From contig JAOZHU010000010.1 of assembly GCA_026014705.1 (NCBI GenBank), positions 1-46,833 on the forward strand: DNA of 46,833 bases. The letters run 5' to 3'. The position numbers were made by a program, and so were the translations under genes. The DNA comes from Candidatus Bathyarchaeota archaeon. GTDB taxonomy: Archaea; Thermoproteota; Bathyarchaeia; Bathyarchaeales; Bathycorpusculaceae. Numbering within the stretch: position 1 is the stretch's first letter; each line of letters opens with the position of its first letter. A model generated the notes under the pieces. That model searched no databases, was not told the DNA's origin, and saw nothing but the letters and a program-made list of their open reading frames with translations. Shown piece after piece: positions 25,585-33,624 of this stretch.

Positions 25585-26178
25585 CTACACTTTTGTAGCG
25601 GATACTATTGTAATCGGGTTTCTTGCCAGCATCATCGTTCCCGTGTTCACTTCTTTGCCCTTAGCCACAGAAACCGTTATCACGTCCACTTCGCTGAAGC
25701 CCAATTTTCTAACTTCATCTAACGCCGCGTAACCTGTCTCCAAAAGTATCGCGTTAATGACAATTCGTCCATTTTTCTTTAGTTTTTTGTGAACTGCCCT
25801 TATCACTTCTCTTAAGGCATGGCTTCCTCCTACCAAGACAGCGTCCAGTTGCGGCAGGTTTGATAGGGCTTCGGGCGCTTTCCCTAGCATGAGTTGAACT
25901 GTTTGCTGCACGCCAAATCTCGATGCGTTTTCGGCAGTTAACTTGACAGCTTCTGCGTCTTCATCGATAGCGAAGACTTTGCCTGTCGCTGTCACCTGGA
26001 GGGCTGCCTCAACCGTTAAGCCGCCCGTGCCGCAGCCAACATCTGCCACCACTGAGCCTTCCCGTAGACGTGCCTTCGAGATGGACAAAACGCGTATTTC
26101 CTCTTTAGTAGGTCCTATAACGTCATCTTTCTGCAGGAACAGCTCATCTGGTATTCCGGGGGTTCTACAATTCCACAT
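25585..26178 (-). CDS. cbiT: Cobalt-precorrin-6B C15-methyltransferase/decarboxylase CbiT
   Basis: This 197-residue Rossmann-fold methyltransferase has SAM motif I VADVGCGTGGLTVEAAL, the acidic VFAIDEDAEAVKLTAENA and LDAVLVGGSHALREVIRAVHKKLKKNGRIVINAI. CbiT methylates C15 and decarboxylates the C12 acetate, partnering CbiE, encoded just upstream. ATG26178 (MWNCRTPGIPDELF) is chosen over ATG26187 because AAAGGTGA then lies nine bases before the start rather than touching it. Confidence 0.9.
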   Translation of the reverse strand: MWNCRTPGIPDELFLQKDDVIGPTKEEIRVLSISKARLREGSVVADVGCGTGGLTVEAALQVTATGKVFAIDEDAEAVKLTAENASRFGVQQTVQLMLGKAPEALSNLPQLDAVLVGGSHALREVIRAVHKKLKKNGRIVINAILLETGYAALDEVRKLGFSEVDVITVSVAKGKEVNTGTMMLARNPITIVSATKV

Positions 26179-26187
26179 TTTCAACAT

Positions 26188-26859
26188 TCACCTTTTTTGT
26201 CTCTGATTTAATTTGATGAACAGGACGCTGAGCGTATCACAATCAAGATTGAAAACCTGTGCCAAGGTGCTTTCCAAAACTCTTTCGTCACTCAAAGTGA
26301 GGCGTTCACACACGAAAACAGGTGTCTCTTTCGCTAACCCTGCCTCAACGAGAAAATGGGCAATTTCACGCAGAGAAAAAACTTTAGGGTCAGGAAGAAG
26401 CATTATGTCTTTTCCTTCTTTGACAGCCTTCGCCAACTGTGCCTTCTTCTCAGCAGTTGCCCCTTTATGAAAACTGAACAAGCTCATTTCATCCCAGCAC
26501 ATGCGAAGGCGAGCCGCACAGGCTTGAATCGAACTCACAGCAGGAATAACAGTCAAATCCACATCTCTGCCCTTAACAATCTCCAAAATTGGACGCAAAA
26601 GCCCCGAGAAGCCAGGGTCGCCTGTGGATAGTAGCGCTACCGTCTTTCCCTTTTCCGCAGACTCAGCAGCGTAATTCAGAAGCGCAGTCACGTTCTGGGC
26701 TGTCAAAGCCACTGCTTCTCCTTTAATGTCCTTCCGGAACAGACGTAAGCTTCTTTCGGCGCCGATGACGACAGCGGCGCTGCGCACGGCTTTTCTCGCG
26801 GCTGGCGTCACGTAATCCAGCGAGCCTGGACCTATCCCGACTACGTTGAGCTTAGCCAC
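26188..26859 (-). CDS. cbiE: Cobalt-precorrin-7 C5-methyltransferase CbiE
   Basis: This 223-residue tetrapyrrole methylase has LNVVGIGPGSLDYVTPAARKAVRSAAVVIGAERSL, VALLSTGDPGFSGLLRPI and VIPAVSSIQACAARLRMCWDEMSLFSFHKG, all typical of CbiE. With CbiT it performs what fused CobL does elsewhere. GTG26859 is the likely start, with AAGGTG about nine bases upstream and an 8-base overlap with cbiD; GTG26871 is an alternative. Confidence 0.9.
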   Translation of the reverse strand: MAKLNVVGIGPGSLDYVTPAARKAVRSAAVVIGAERSLRLFRKDIKGEAVALTAQNVTALLNYAAESAEKGKTVALLSTGDPGFSGLLRPILEIVKGRDVDLTVIPAVSSIQACAARLRMCWDEMSLFSFHKGATAEKKAQLAKAVKEGKDIMLLPDPKVFSLREIAHFLVEAGLAKETPVFVCERLTLSDERVLESTLAQVFNLDCDTLSVLFIKLNQRQKR

Positions 26860-27940
26860 TGTTCTGCACACCTTGGGTTTTGTCCATTCCGAGAATTGCT
26901 CCGTCCAGCGAGACTATGATTACGCTTACTTTGGCTTTTTCCTTTATTCGCTCCATCACGCGCGTTCTGACCCTTTCAGCTATGCCATTAAATGTTGCTT
27001 GCGATAGGTTCGCCTGCTGGAGAAGACTAGCGGCTTCTTCGGTGGTATTCGACTTCAATATGCGCTTGATAAGCTGTGAGTCTGCACCGGCAGCGCCAGC
27101 ATAGGCAGCGATAACTTCAGCCCGGGCATCGCCCATCTTATGATGCGTATTGAAGATTCCTGCCGCTAACTTTGTCAGCTTGCCAGGATGCCCAACCAAG
27201 ACGATTTCTTTTACGCCTTTTTCAACCGTTTTATCCAGCATGTAGCCCATGAAGTCTCCTGTTTGAACTATCGCGTCATCAGGCGCTTTGAACAGTTTTT
27301 TCGTTATTCTTTCACCGATGTTGCCAGGCACCATAAATATTCGTTCATAGCCCTTGGCGAGGGCAACGTCGATTTGAGGAACAAGGGAGCGCCTGCAAGC
27401 CTCCATCGACAAAGGCTTCACTACGCCGGTTGTGCCGAGAACCGAGACACCGCCAACTACACCTAATTTGGCGTTAAGCGTCTTCTTAGCCACTTTTTCG
27501 CCTTCAGGGATTTCTATCACAACTTCGGCGCCTCTACCTGTCGGCAACGCTTCTTTAGCCGCCTCAATTATCATCTTTCGCGGCACTGGATTGATGGCGG
27601 GTTCTCCAACGGCAACAGCTAAGCCAGGCTTCGTGACTATTCCGATGCCTTTGCCACTTTTTATTGTAACTTCACTGTCGCCAGTCAACTTTACTGTAGC
27701 GGAGATTTCAATTTTGTCCGTAGCGTCGATGTCGTCTCCCGCGTCTTTTACCACCACCGCTACTGCCGCATCATCGGAGAGCCGTTTGCTTTCTTTCACG
27801 GGAATTTCAAAACGAATGCCTATGGGCGTAGGTATAACAACTCGGTCCACTGGATTATTAACTAAAGCAGTCACTGCGGCTTTGGCTGCAGCGGCGGCGC
27901 ACGCGCCAGTTGTTATGCCATATTTTAAAAATCGTGGCAT
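26852..27940 (-). CDS. cbiD: Cobalt-precorrin-5B C1-methyltransferase CbiD
   Basis: This 362-residue protein begins MPRFLKYGITTGACAAAAAKAA, the CbiD N-terminal signature, and continues with VVKDAGDDIDATD, GKGIGIVTKPGLAVAVGEPAINPVPRKMI, VSVLGTTGVVKPLS and GDFMGYMLD followed by VGHPGKLTKLAAGIFNTHHKMGDAR. CbiD belongs to the oxygen-independent branch and has no counterpart in the aerobic path. Five bases separate it from the preceding cbiX-cbiC gene. Confidence 0.95.
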   Translation of the reverse strand: MPRFLKYGITTGACAAAAAKAAVTALVNNPVDRVVIPTPIGIRFEIPVKESKRLSDDAAVAVVVKDAGDDIDATDKIEISATVKLTGDSEVTIKSGKGIGIVTKPGLAVAVGEPAINPVPRKMIIEAAKEALPTGRGAEVVIEIPEGEKVAKKTLNAKLGVVGGVSVLGTTGVVKPLSMEACRRSLVPQIDVALAKGYERIFMVPGNIGERITKKLFKAPDDAIVQTGDFMGYMLDKTVEKGVKEIVLVGHPGKLTKLAAGIFNTHHKMGDARAEVIAAYAGAAGADSQLIKRILKSNTTEEAASLLQQANLSQATFNGIAERVRTRVMERIKEKAKVSVIIVSLDGAILGMDKTQGVQNSG

Positions 27941-27945
27941 GCTAA

Positions 27946-29010
27946 TTAGTTCCTTGAAGGCTTAAGCTCCGTTTCTTTTTCAGCCATGGTTAGCAACGCG
28001 TTGAAGACTGCTACAGCGATGGGGCTCCCGCCTTTGCGTCCTCTGGAAATTATAAATGGTACAGGTAAACCAGCCACAGCCTCTTTTGACTCGGCGGCTC
28101 CAACATAACCTACGGGAACGGCTACTATCAACGCGGGCTTAGCTGATTTTTGTTTCACGGCTTTAACCAGTTCCAACGCCGCGGTAGGCGCGTTTCCAAT
28201 AAGCACAATGGCGCCATCTAAGCCGTCGTTTACTGCTAAACGCATGCCAGCCGCAGCCCTTGTTAGCGATTCATCGTTAGCTAACTTGACTGCACGTTCA
28301 TCGTCAACATACGTGAGAATTCTCGCTCCGAACCGTTTCAGCCTTGCCCCGTTTATGCCCGCCTTAACCATTTTCACGTCGGTCACTATTTTCGCGCCAG
28401 CCTTGATAGCTGCAACTCCTGCCTCAACGGCTTTTTTGCTGATGACTAATAGCCTAGCGAATTCAGGGTCGGCGGTTGTATGAACGACTCGTTCGATTAT
28501 TGGGACATGAGCAGGTGGCATGTTTTCCAAAAAATCTCCGAGTTCTTGCCTGATGATGCTCATGCTGGTCTCAACAATTTTGCCTGAGGCGACAATTGCA
28601 TAAGCGTCGGTTATCGGCTTTGTTTCGTGACCAAGCGCCTTCAAGGCTTTCTCCTCTATTATCTCTGCTATCCGTTCATCAGCACCCAACGGTTCGCCGT
28701 ACACAAGCTCTATTCCACGTTCTTTCAGCAAGGGTTCTTTTTCCTTTAACTCTATGAGCTCCGGAATTTCGCGTGTAGTATGCACGCCCGGTGCCAAGAA
28801 AGCAGGAACCAGAACGATCTTTGACACGCCTTTTTTAGCGAGGGTTTCGATTGCTTCGGGGATTGTGGGTCTGTTTCTCACCATGAAAGAGATTTCGATT
28901 GTCTTGAATGTGGATCGCCTTCGCAAGATATCAGCTAGTTTCTCCAAGTTTTCCTTGTTGTGGGGAAGTTTGCTGCCGTGTCCAATTATGATTAGTCCTG
29001 TTTTATCCAT
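27946..29010 (-). CDS. Fused sirohydrochlorin cobaltochelatase (CbiX short) - cobalt-precorrin-8 methylmutase (CbiC)
   Basis: The 354-residue protein joins two steps far apart in the pathway. Residues about 1-125 are a short-form CbiX with catalytic histidines in LIIIGHGSKLPHNKENL and FLAPGVHTTREIPELI; it inserts Co2+ into sirohydrochlorin. Residues about 140-350 are CbiC, which moves the C11 methyl to C12: DAYAIVASGKIVETSMSII, the catalytic His in ERVVHTTADPEFARLL, and IVTDVKMVKAGIN, then GNAPTAALEL and VGYVGAAESKEA. ATG29010 has GTGA six bases upstream; ATG29016 is in frame. It follows hemA by 15 bases. Separate short CbiX proteins act as homodimers, so the fusion may fix dimer geometry. 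Confidence 0.9.
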   Translation of the reverse strand: MDKTGLIIIGHGSKLPHNKENLEKLADILRRRSTFKTIEISFMVRNRPTIPEAIETLAKKGVSKIVLVPAFLAPGVHTTREIPELIELKEKEPLLKERGIELVYGEPLGADERIAEIIEEKALKALGHETKPITDAYAIVASGKIVETSMSIIRQELGDFLENMPPAHVPIIERVVHTTADPEFARLLVISKKAVEAGVAAIKAGAKIVTDVKMVKAGINGARLKRFGARILTYVDDERAVKLANDESLTRAAAGMRLAVNDGLDGAIVLIGNAPTAALELVKAVKQKSAKPALIVAVPVGYVGAAESKEAVAGLPVPFIISRGRKGGSPIAVAVFNALLTMAEKETELKPSRN

Positions 29011-29025
29011 AAACATTCACATTGC

Positions 29026-30309
29026 TCAAATTGGTTCCAGACCGAACAGTTTGATTGCAACTTCTATCAGATGCTTGTCATCATCCTTAGCGGCTTCTCG
29101 CAGGTTTTCGACGATGGGAACATAAGTCTGCTTAAGCAGGATGAACGTCAAATCTTCGATTATCTTCTTCTCTTTCTCGTCGACATGCCCCATCATTTTA
29201 AGAGCCTTGCTGAGTTCTCTTTGCCGTATTTCCTCGGCATGCGAGAACAGCAGTGAAACAATATCTCTAACGGACTGAATTTTTACATCTCTATTTAGCA
29301 GAATCAGTTCCTTTTCTATAATTTCGGAAGCCTTTTCGATGCTCCTCTGTCGTTTTTGCTTGTTTTTTTCAGCTATTAATTGAAGGTCATCTATGTCGTA
29401 AAGTTTTACTTTTTCTACTTCCCGCGTTGCTTGCTCGACATTCCGAGGATTAGAAATGTCAATAATTACCAGATCATTCTTGTTTTGGCGTTGCTTCATG
29501 AATCTAGAAACCAAGTCTTTAGTTAACAGATAGTGCGGTGCAGCAGTGGAGCAAATAACCACATCTGCATCTGCAACGTTTTCTTCAAGCTTATCAAACT
29601 TTATTGCTTTGCCGGAAAGGCTCTCAGCCAATTTTACCGCTCGGTCATATGTCCTGTTAGCAATAAAAATGGGCTTAAGACAGCGTCTAGCTAATGCCTT
29701 AGCTACGAGAGTTCCCATTTCCCCAGCGCCCACAACTACAATACTCTTTTGATCCAGCTTGCCTAACAAGGACTCAGCCAGCTCAACTGCCGCAGAACCG
29801 ATTGACACAGCTCCCTTGTTGATGCCTGTCTCTTTTCGTACGCGCCTTCCAACGCTCACTGCTCTCATAAACAAATGCTTAAGGATTATCCCAGCAGCCT
29901 TCGCAGACTCGGCTTCTAAATAAGCTTCCCAAACCTGATTAAGAACCTGATCTTCACCTATAACCATCGACTCTAGCCCAGATGCGAGGCGCAGAATATG
30001 CCTAAGGGAATCACCATTCAAAGAACACTCGATGGCGTTAGATGCCTCCTCAGCTAACGCGCCTGCCCTCTTAGCCAAAAAATCCTTTGCTCTCCTGGCT
30101 ACATTCTCCCCTTCCTCGCTTACAATGTAAAATTCTATTCGGTTGCAGGTTTGAAGTAGAACGCACTCATCAACATTACCCAATGAGCGGAGGGCTTTTA
30201 ATGCATTCGTCTTGTCCTTGAACGCCACGGCTTCCAGCAAGGGAACACGCGCCGTTTTATGCGTGATCCTCACATTGATGATGCTGATGTTCCTAGCCGA
30301 GGAATACAT
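29026..30309 (-). CDS. hemA: Glutamyl-tRNA reductase HemA
   Basis: HemA reduces Glu-tRNA to glutamate-1-semialdehyde, the first step of C5-type tetrapyrrole synthesis. The 427-residue protein has the catalytic cysteine in VLLQTCNRIEFYIV (about residue 55), HILRLASGLESMVIGEDQVLNQVWEAY, the NADPH-binding VVVGAGEMGTLVAKALA and a helical C-terminal dimerisation region. ATG30309 is preferred over ATG30324 because a TATA element at about 30329-30341 places transcription start near 30311, giving a leaderless message. It leads the operon running down to cbiH. Confidence 0.94.
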   Translation of the reverse strand: MYSSARNISIINVRITHKTARVPLLEAVAFKDKTNALKALRSLGNVDECVLLQTCNRIEFYIVSEEGENVARRAKDFLAKRAGALAEEASNAIECSLNGDSLRHILRLASGLESMVIGEDQVLNQVWEAYLEAESAKAAGIILKHLFMRAVSVGRRVRKETGINKGAVSIGSAAVELAESLLGKLDQKSIVVVGAGEMGTLVAKALARRCLKPIFIANRTYDRAVKLAESLSGKAIKFDKLEENVADADVVICSTAAPHYLLTKDLVSRFMKQRQNKNDLVIIDISNPRNVEQATREVEKVKLYDIDDLQLIAEKNKQKRQRSIEKASEIIEKELILLNRDVKIQSVRDIVSLLFSHAEEIRQRELSKALKMMGHVDEKEKKIIEDLTFILLKQTYVPIVENLREAAKDDDKHLIEVAIKLFGLEPI

Positions 30310-30341
30310 GGTTGGATAAACCATGCACCTTAAATATAAGC
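30307..30341. promoter_or_regulatory. Divergent hemA/cbiA promoter with a 19-base palindrome
   Basis: TTAAATATAAGC at about 30330-30341 can serve as TATA box in both directions, predicting starts near 30311 (hemA) and 30361 (cbiA), each directly before an ATG. Bases 30307-30325 form CATGGTT-GGATA-AACCATG, with perfect 7-base arms, exactly over the hemA start site. It contains GTTGGAT, a half-site of the palindrome at the chlID and cbiM promoters, but not the full site. Confidence 0.55.
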
Positions 30342-30365
30342 TTTGCCCAAACTAACCGAGAGAGG

Positions 30366-31943
30366 ATGCTTGGACAAGAAGTGAAGCATAAAATCGGACT
30401 GGTCTACCTGCCAGGCGCATTACCCTGCTTCGAAGACTTCGGAAACCTGCCAACACACATAGTCCGCCAAGACGGTCAGGTAAACGGGAAACCCGCTTCA
30501 GAAATACTCAACATGATAATAATCCCCGGCGGCAGCCTTGTGGAATCCCAGAGCATGCAGGACATCCTCCTACAAGAAATTTTAAAAATGGCTGAATCGG
30601 GCAGATTCGTGCTCGGAGTGTGCTCAGGTTTTCAGATGCTTGCCAAAAAAACAGATATTGGGCGTCTATCATCCGTGCCCATCACGCGACAAGGTCTTGG
30701 TTTACTGGACGCCGAGTTTAAACCATTAATATGCACCGACCGCGTCAAAGCCACCATCACCGACACGAGCTTCATTACCAAAGAAGTCGGCGCAGAAGTC
30801 ACAGGTTTTCACTGCCATACCTACGGCAAAGTTGACGTGGGCAAAGACTCGAAAACCATACTCGTTTCGCACGTTTCGCGAGTCAACTACCACAAGGCAC
30901 CTCAGGAACTTATCTCAGGAATAGCGAATAAGGAAGGCAACGTGGTCGGAGTATCTTTACATGCATTAATTGACCGAAACCCAACAATCATGCAAAGCAT
31001 CTTGAACGCGCTGGGCATAAAGCCAGCGGAACTGAGAGAAATCAAAGCAGCAAACGCAAAATTACTGGAGAAAATAAAAGCCGAAATAGGCATCTCGACA
31101 AACGTCATTTCACAAGAAAGAGTAATTCAAAAAAACAATAATCCAGCACTCCTTTTGATAACTGCTCCCAGCAGCAGTTCAGGAAAAACCCTCATCGTAA
31201 CCGGCGTCGCTGGCGCACTAAAGAAAAGAGGTTTCCGCGTCGGAATCCTGAAGGTTGGCGGAGACATACGCGACACGGTGCCAGCGCTCTACCTCATCAA
31301 GGAACCGATTAAGGATTTCTCCTCAATAAAAATAGGAGAAAGCGGCTGGACCGCACTCTTCGACGCCGTGAAAGATGCAGGTAAAAACTATAATTTCCTA
31401 ATAATCGAGGGGGCAATGAGCGTTTTCACAGGACTCTTAAACGAGAACGCGCAACGACCCGCCTCAACAGCAGAAGTGGCAGCAGCGTTAGGCGCACCCA
31501 CAATCGTTGTGGTCGGTTGCGAAAAAGAAGGCATAGAAGGCGCTTTAATGAACACCCTAAACCACGTAAACATCATGAGAAAACTCGGGGTAAACACAAA
31601 AGGGGTAATCTTGAACAAGGTACGCACCAGCTATTTGACGGACGAAAACAAACTTACAATTAAACGTGCCCTTGAAAACGTCGGCGTGAAATTGCTGGGC
31701 ATAGTTCCGCGCTTGGAACTGGAAGGAAGAGGCACGATTCCAGAAGTCGAAATAAAATACGAAGAATTCGGCGCCAAAGCAGTTGAAGCCGTAGAAGACT
31801 CCGCAGATATAAACCTGTTGACGGAACTTGCCGCGCCTTTAATTGAAAAACGCGTAAACTATGAAGCAGTTTCAAAGAAATTCAAAAACCTACTCACAAA
31901 CGCTAACTCTAACACGCTCAAGGGTGACTGCAAAACTTGTTAA
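30366..31943 (+). CDS. CobB/CobQ-family corrinoid amidase with reversed domain order (candidate CbiA)
   Basis: CbiA and CbiP use glutamine and ATP to amidate the corrin carboxylates. In this 525-residue protein the glutamine amidotransferase domain comes first (about residues 10-230: IIIPGGSL, nucleophile Cys86 in VLGVCSGFQMLAKK, TGFHCHTYGKV, VVGVSLHALID). The ATPase domain comes second (about 262-500: P-loop at 267-275 APSSSSGKT, ILKVGGDIRDTVPALYL, FLIIEGAMSVFTGL, RPASTAEVAAALGAPTIVVVG). Known CbiA/CobB and CbiP/CobQ have the ATPase first. No separate CbiP gene is present here, so a,c-diamide synthesis, the b,d,e,g amidations or both are possible. ATG30366 lies at the predicted transcription start; an in-frame ATG at 30312 lies upstream of the TATA box. 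Confidence 0.78.
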   Translation: MLGQEVKHKIGLVYLPGALPCFEDFGNLPTHIVRQDGQVNGKPASEILNMIIIPGGSLVESQSMQDILLQEILKMAESGRFVLGVCSGFQMLAKKTDIGRLSSVPITRQGLGLLDAEFKPLICTDRVKATITDTSFITKEVGAEVTGFHCHTYGKVDVGKDSKTILVSHVSRVNYHKAPQELISGIANKEGNVVGVSLHALIDRNPTIMQSILNALGIKPAELREIKAANAKLLEKIKAEIGISTNVISQERVIQKNNNPALLLITAPSSSSGKTLIVTGVAGALKKRGFRVGILKVGGDIRDTVPALYLIKEPIKDFSSIKIGESGWTALFDAVKDAGKNYNFLIIEGAMSVFTGLLNENAQRPASTAEVAAALGAPTIVVVGCEKEGIEGALMNTLNHVNIMRKLGVNTKGVILNKVRTSYLTDENKLTIKRALENVGVKLLGIVPRLELEGRGTIPEVEIKYEEFGAKAVEAVEDSADINLLTELAAPLIEKRVNYEAVSKKFKNLLTNANSNTLKGDCKTC

Positions 31944-32641
31944 TAGATTTAAAGTTAGGCGGAAAGTACATTGTCGTGGTCGGAGGAGGCGCGGAAGGAT
32001 ACAGAAAGATACTAAACTTTGTCGACTCAGGCGCAAAAATCGTGGTCATGAGCAAAACTTTCTCAAGCGCGCTAAAGAAACTGCAACGAACTAACAAAGT
32101 CAGCCTGCTAGAGACAACAGTAGCTAACGCAGAAAACTTTGTTAATAGCCTCAACCCTAAGCCAGATTTACTCGTGGCAGTCACAAACGACCATGAACTT
32201 AACTCAAAGTTGGTTAAACATGCCAAGGCAGCAGGCTGCATAGTGTACGCAGCAGATAATCCCGCTATCAGCGATTTTGTGCTCCCAGCCATAGCAAAAG
32301 TGGGCGAGGTGAGAATAGCTATATCAACTTCTGGAAAGAGCCCGGCAATGGCTAGAGCCTTGAGGCAGAGAATTGAGAAAACAATCACCGAGGAGGATTC
32401 GCTGCAAATTGAACTGCAGACTTATGCCCGAACCTTTCTTAAGCAACGCGTCTCGGATCACAAAACTCGGAGACTACTTCTCTACAAAGTAATCAGGAAT
32501 AAGCAGATACTACAGCTTTTGAAGGAAGGAAAATCTGATGAGGCTCAAAAAATTACACTGCAACTTATTGAAAACTGGATTAAGACTTCAATCGGAAAAG
32601 GAAACTCCACTGCAATTAACTTAGATCTTCAGGAGACGTAA
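31937..32641 (+). CDS. sirC: Precorrin-2 dehydrogenase (SirC/Met8/CysG N-terminal type)
   Basis: This enzyme oxidises precorrin-2 to sirohydrochlorin with NAD. The 234-residue protein has the dinucleotide loop IVVVGGGAEGYRKILNFVDSGAKIVVMS, then DLLVAVTNDHELNSKLVKHAKAAGCIVYAADNPAISDFVLPAIAKVGEVRIAISTSGKSPAMARALRQRIE. It lacks the C-terminal methylase of CysG, which is separately encoded (cobA, 35841). Whether it also chelates metal, as Met8 does, is unclear. TTG31937 overlaps the previous stop by 7 bases and has AAGGGTGA upstream. Confidence 0.9.
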   Translation: MLIDLKLGGKYIVVVGGGAEGYRKILNFVDSGAKIVVMSKTFSSALKKLQRTNKVSLLETTVANAENFVNSLNPKPDLLVAVTNDHELNSKLVKHAKAAGCIVYAADNPAISDFVLPAIAKVGEVRIAISTSGKSPAMARALRQRIEKTITEEDSLQIELQTYARTFLKQRVSDHKTRRLLLYKVIRNKQILQLLKEGKSDEAQKITLQLIENWIKTSIGKGNSTAINLDLQET

Positions 32642-32643
32642 AA

Positions 32644-33624
32644 ATGAGTTTTCCTCAGGTAAGAATGCGGAGACTGCGGCAGACACCATCATTACGAGAG
32701 ATACTGAACAAAGTTAGAATAGACCCACGTAATCTTTGCTACCCAATTTTTGTCGATGAAAACATAGAAACTCCTATGTCAATAGAATCCATGCCCAAAA
32801 TTCCCCGGTTGCCCCTGCGACATGTAACGGATGAAGTTCAATCAGCAATGGAACAAGGCGTAAAAACCATAATCCTCTTCGGCATACCCTCAAAGAAAGA
32901 CGAAAACGGTTCCCGCGCGTACGCCGTGGACGGCATAGTCCAGAAAGCAATCCGCAACCTGAAAAAAGAATTCGGCGATGACCTTGTCGTCATGTCTGAT
33001 GTGTGCCTTTGCGAATACACGGTTAATGGACATTGCGGCATAGTGAAAAACGGCAAGATCATGAATGACCAAACTCTTGAAATTTTGCAGAAGATAGCAG
33101 TCAGTCAAGCGGAGGCTGGAGCCGATGTCGTGGCGCCGTCCGCCATGATGGATGGTCAAGTACAATTTATCAGAAACGCCTTAGACGACGCAGGTTTTAA
33201 CCACACGTTGATCATGGCTTACTCGGCAAAATTCGCTTCCAGCTTTTACGGTCCCTTCCGTGACGCGGCTGAATGCGCGCCTAAATTCGGCGACAGAAAA
33301 AGCTACCAGATGGGCTACGGAGACGCAGATGAGGCATTACGAGAGATGGAGCTAGATGCAAACGAGGGCGCCGACATTCTCATGGTTAAACCAGCGCTTG
33401 TCTACTTGGACATTGTGCACCTTGCGAAGTCGAAGTTCAAGCTTCCCATAGCAGCATACAATGTAAGCGGGGAATATGCGATGGTGAAAGCGGCTGCCCA
33501 AAAAGGGTGGATAGATGAACGGACCGCAGCGCTTGAACTTTTGACAGGAATCAAACGAGCCGGCGCGGATCTTATTATAACATATTTTGCCAAGGATGTA
33601 AAAAAATGGTTGAGCCAAAATTAA
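32644..33624 (+). CDS. hemB: Porphobilinogen synthase HemB
   Basis: HemB condenses two 5-aminolevulinates. The 326-residue protein has MRRLRQTPSLREIL at the N-terminus, a zinc-type metal site with three cysteines in SDVCLCEYTVNGHCG, and Schiff-base lysines in MAYSAKFASSFYGPFRDA and DILMVKPALVYLDIV. The cysteines mark it as Zn-dependent rather than Mg-only. It starts two bases after sirC and overlaps hemL by 19 bases. Confidence 0.95.
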   Translation: MSFPQVRMRRLRQTPSLREILNKVRIDPRNLCYPIFVDENIETPMSIESMPKIPRLPLRHVTDEVQSAMEQGVKTIILFGIPSKKDENGSRAYAVDGIVQKAIRNLKKEFGDDLVVMSDVCLCEYTVNGHCGIVKNGKIMNDQTLEILQKIAVSQAEAGADVVAPSAMMDGQVQFIRNALDDAGFNHTLIMAYSAKFASSFYGPFRDAAECAPKFGDRKSYQMGYGDADEALREMELDANEGADILMVKPALVYLDIVHLAKSKFKLPIAAYNVSGEYAMVKAAAQKGWIDERTAALELLTGIKRAGADLIITYFAKDVKKWLSQN

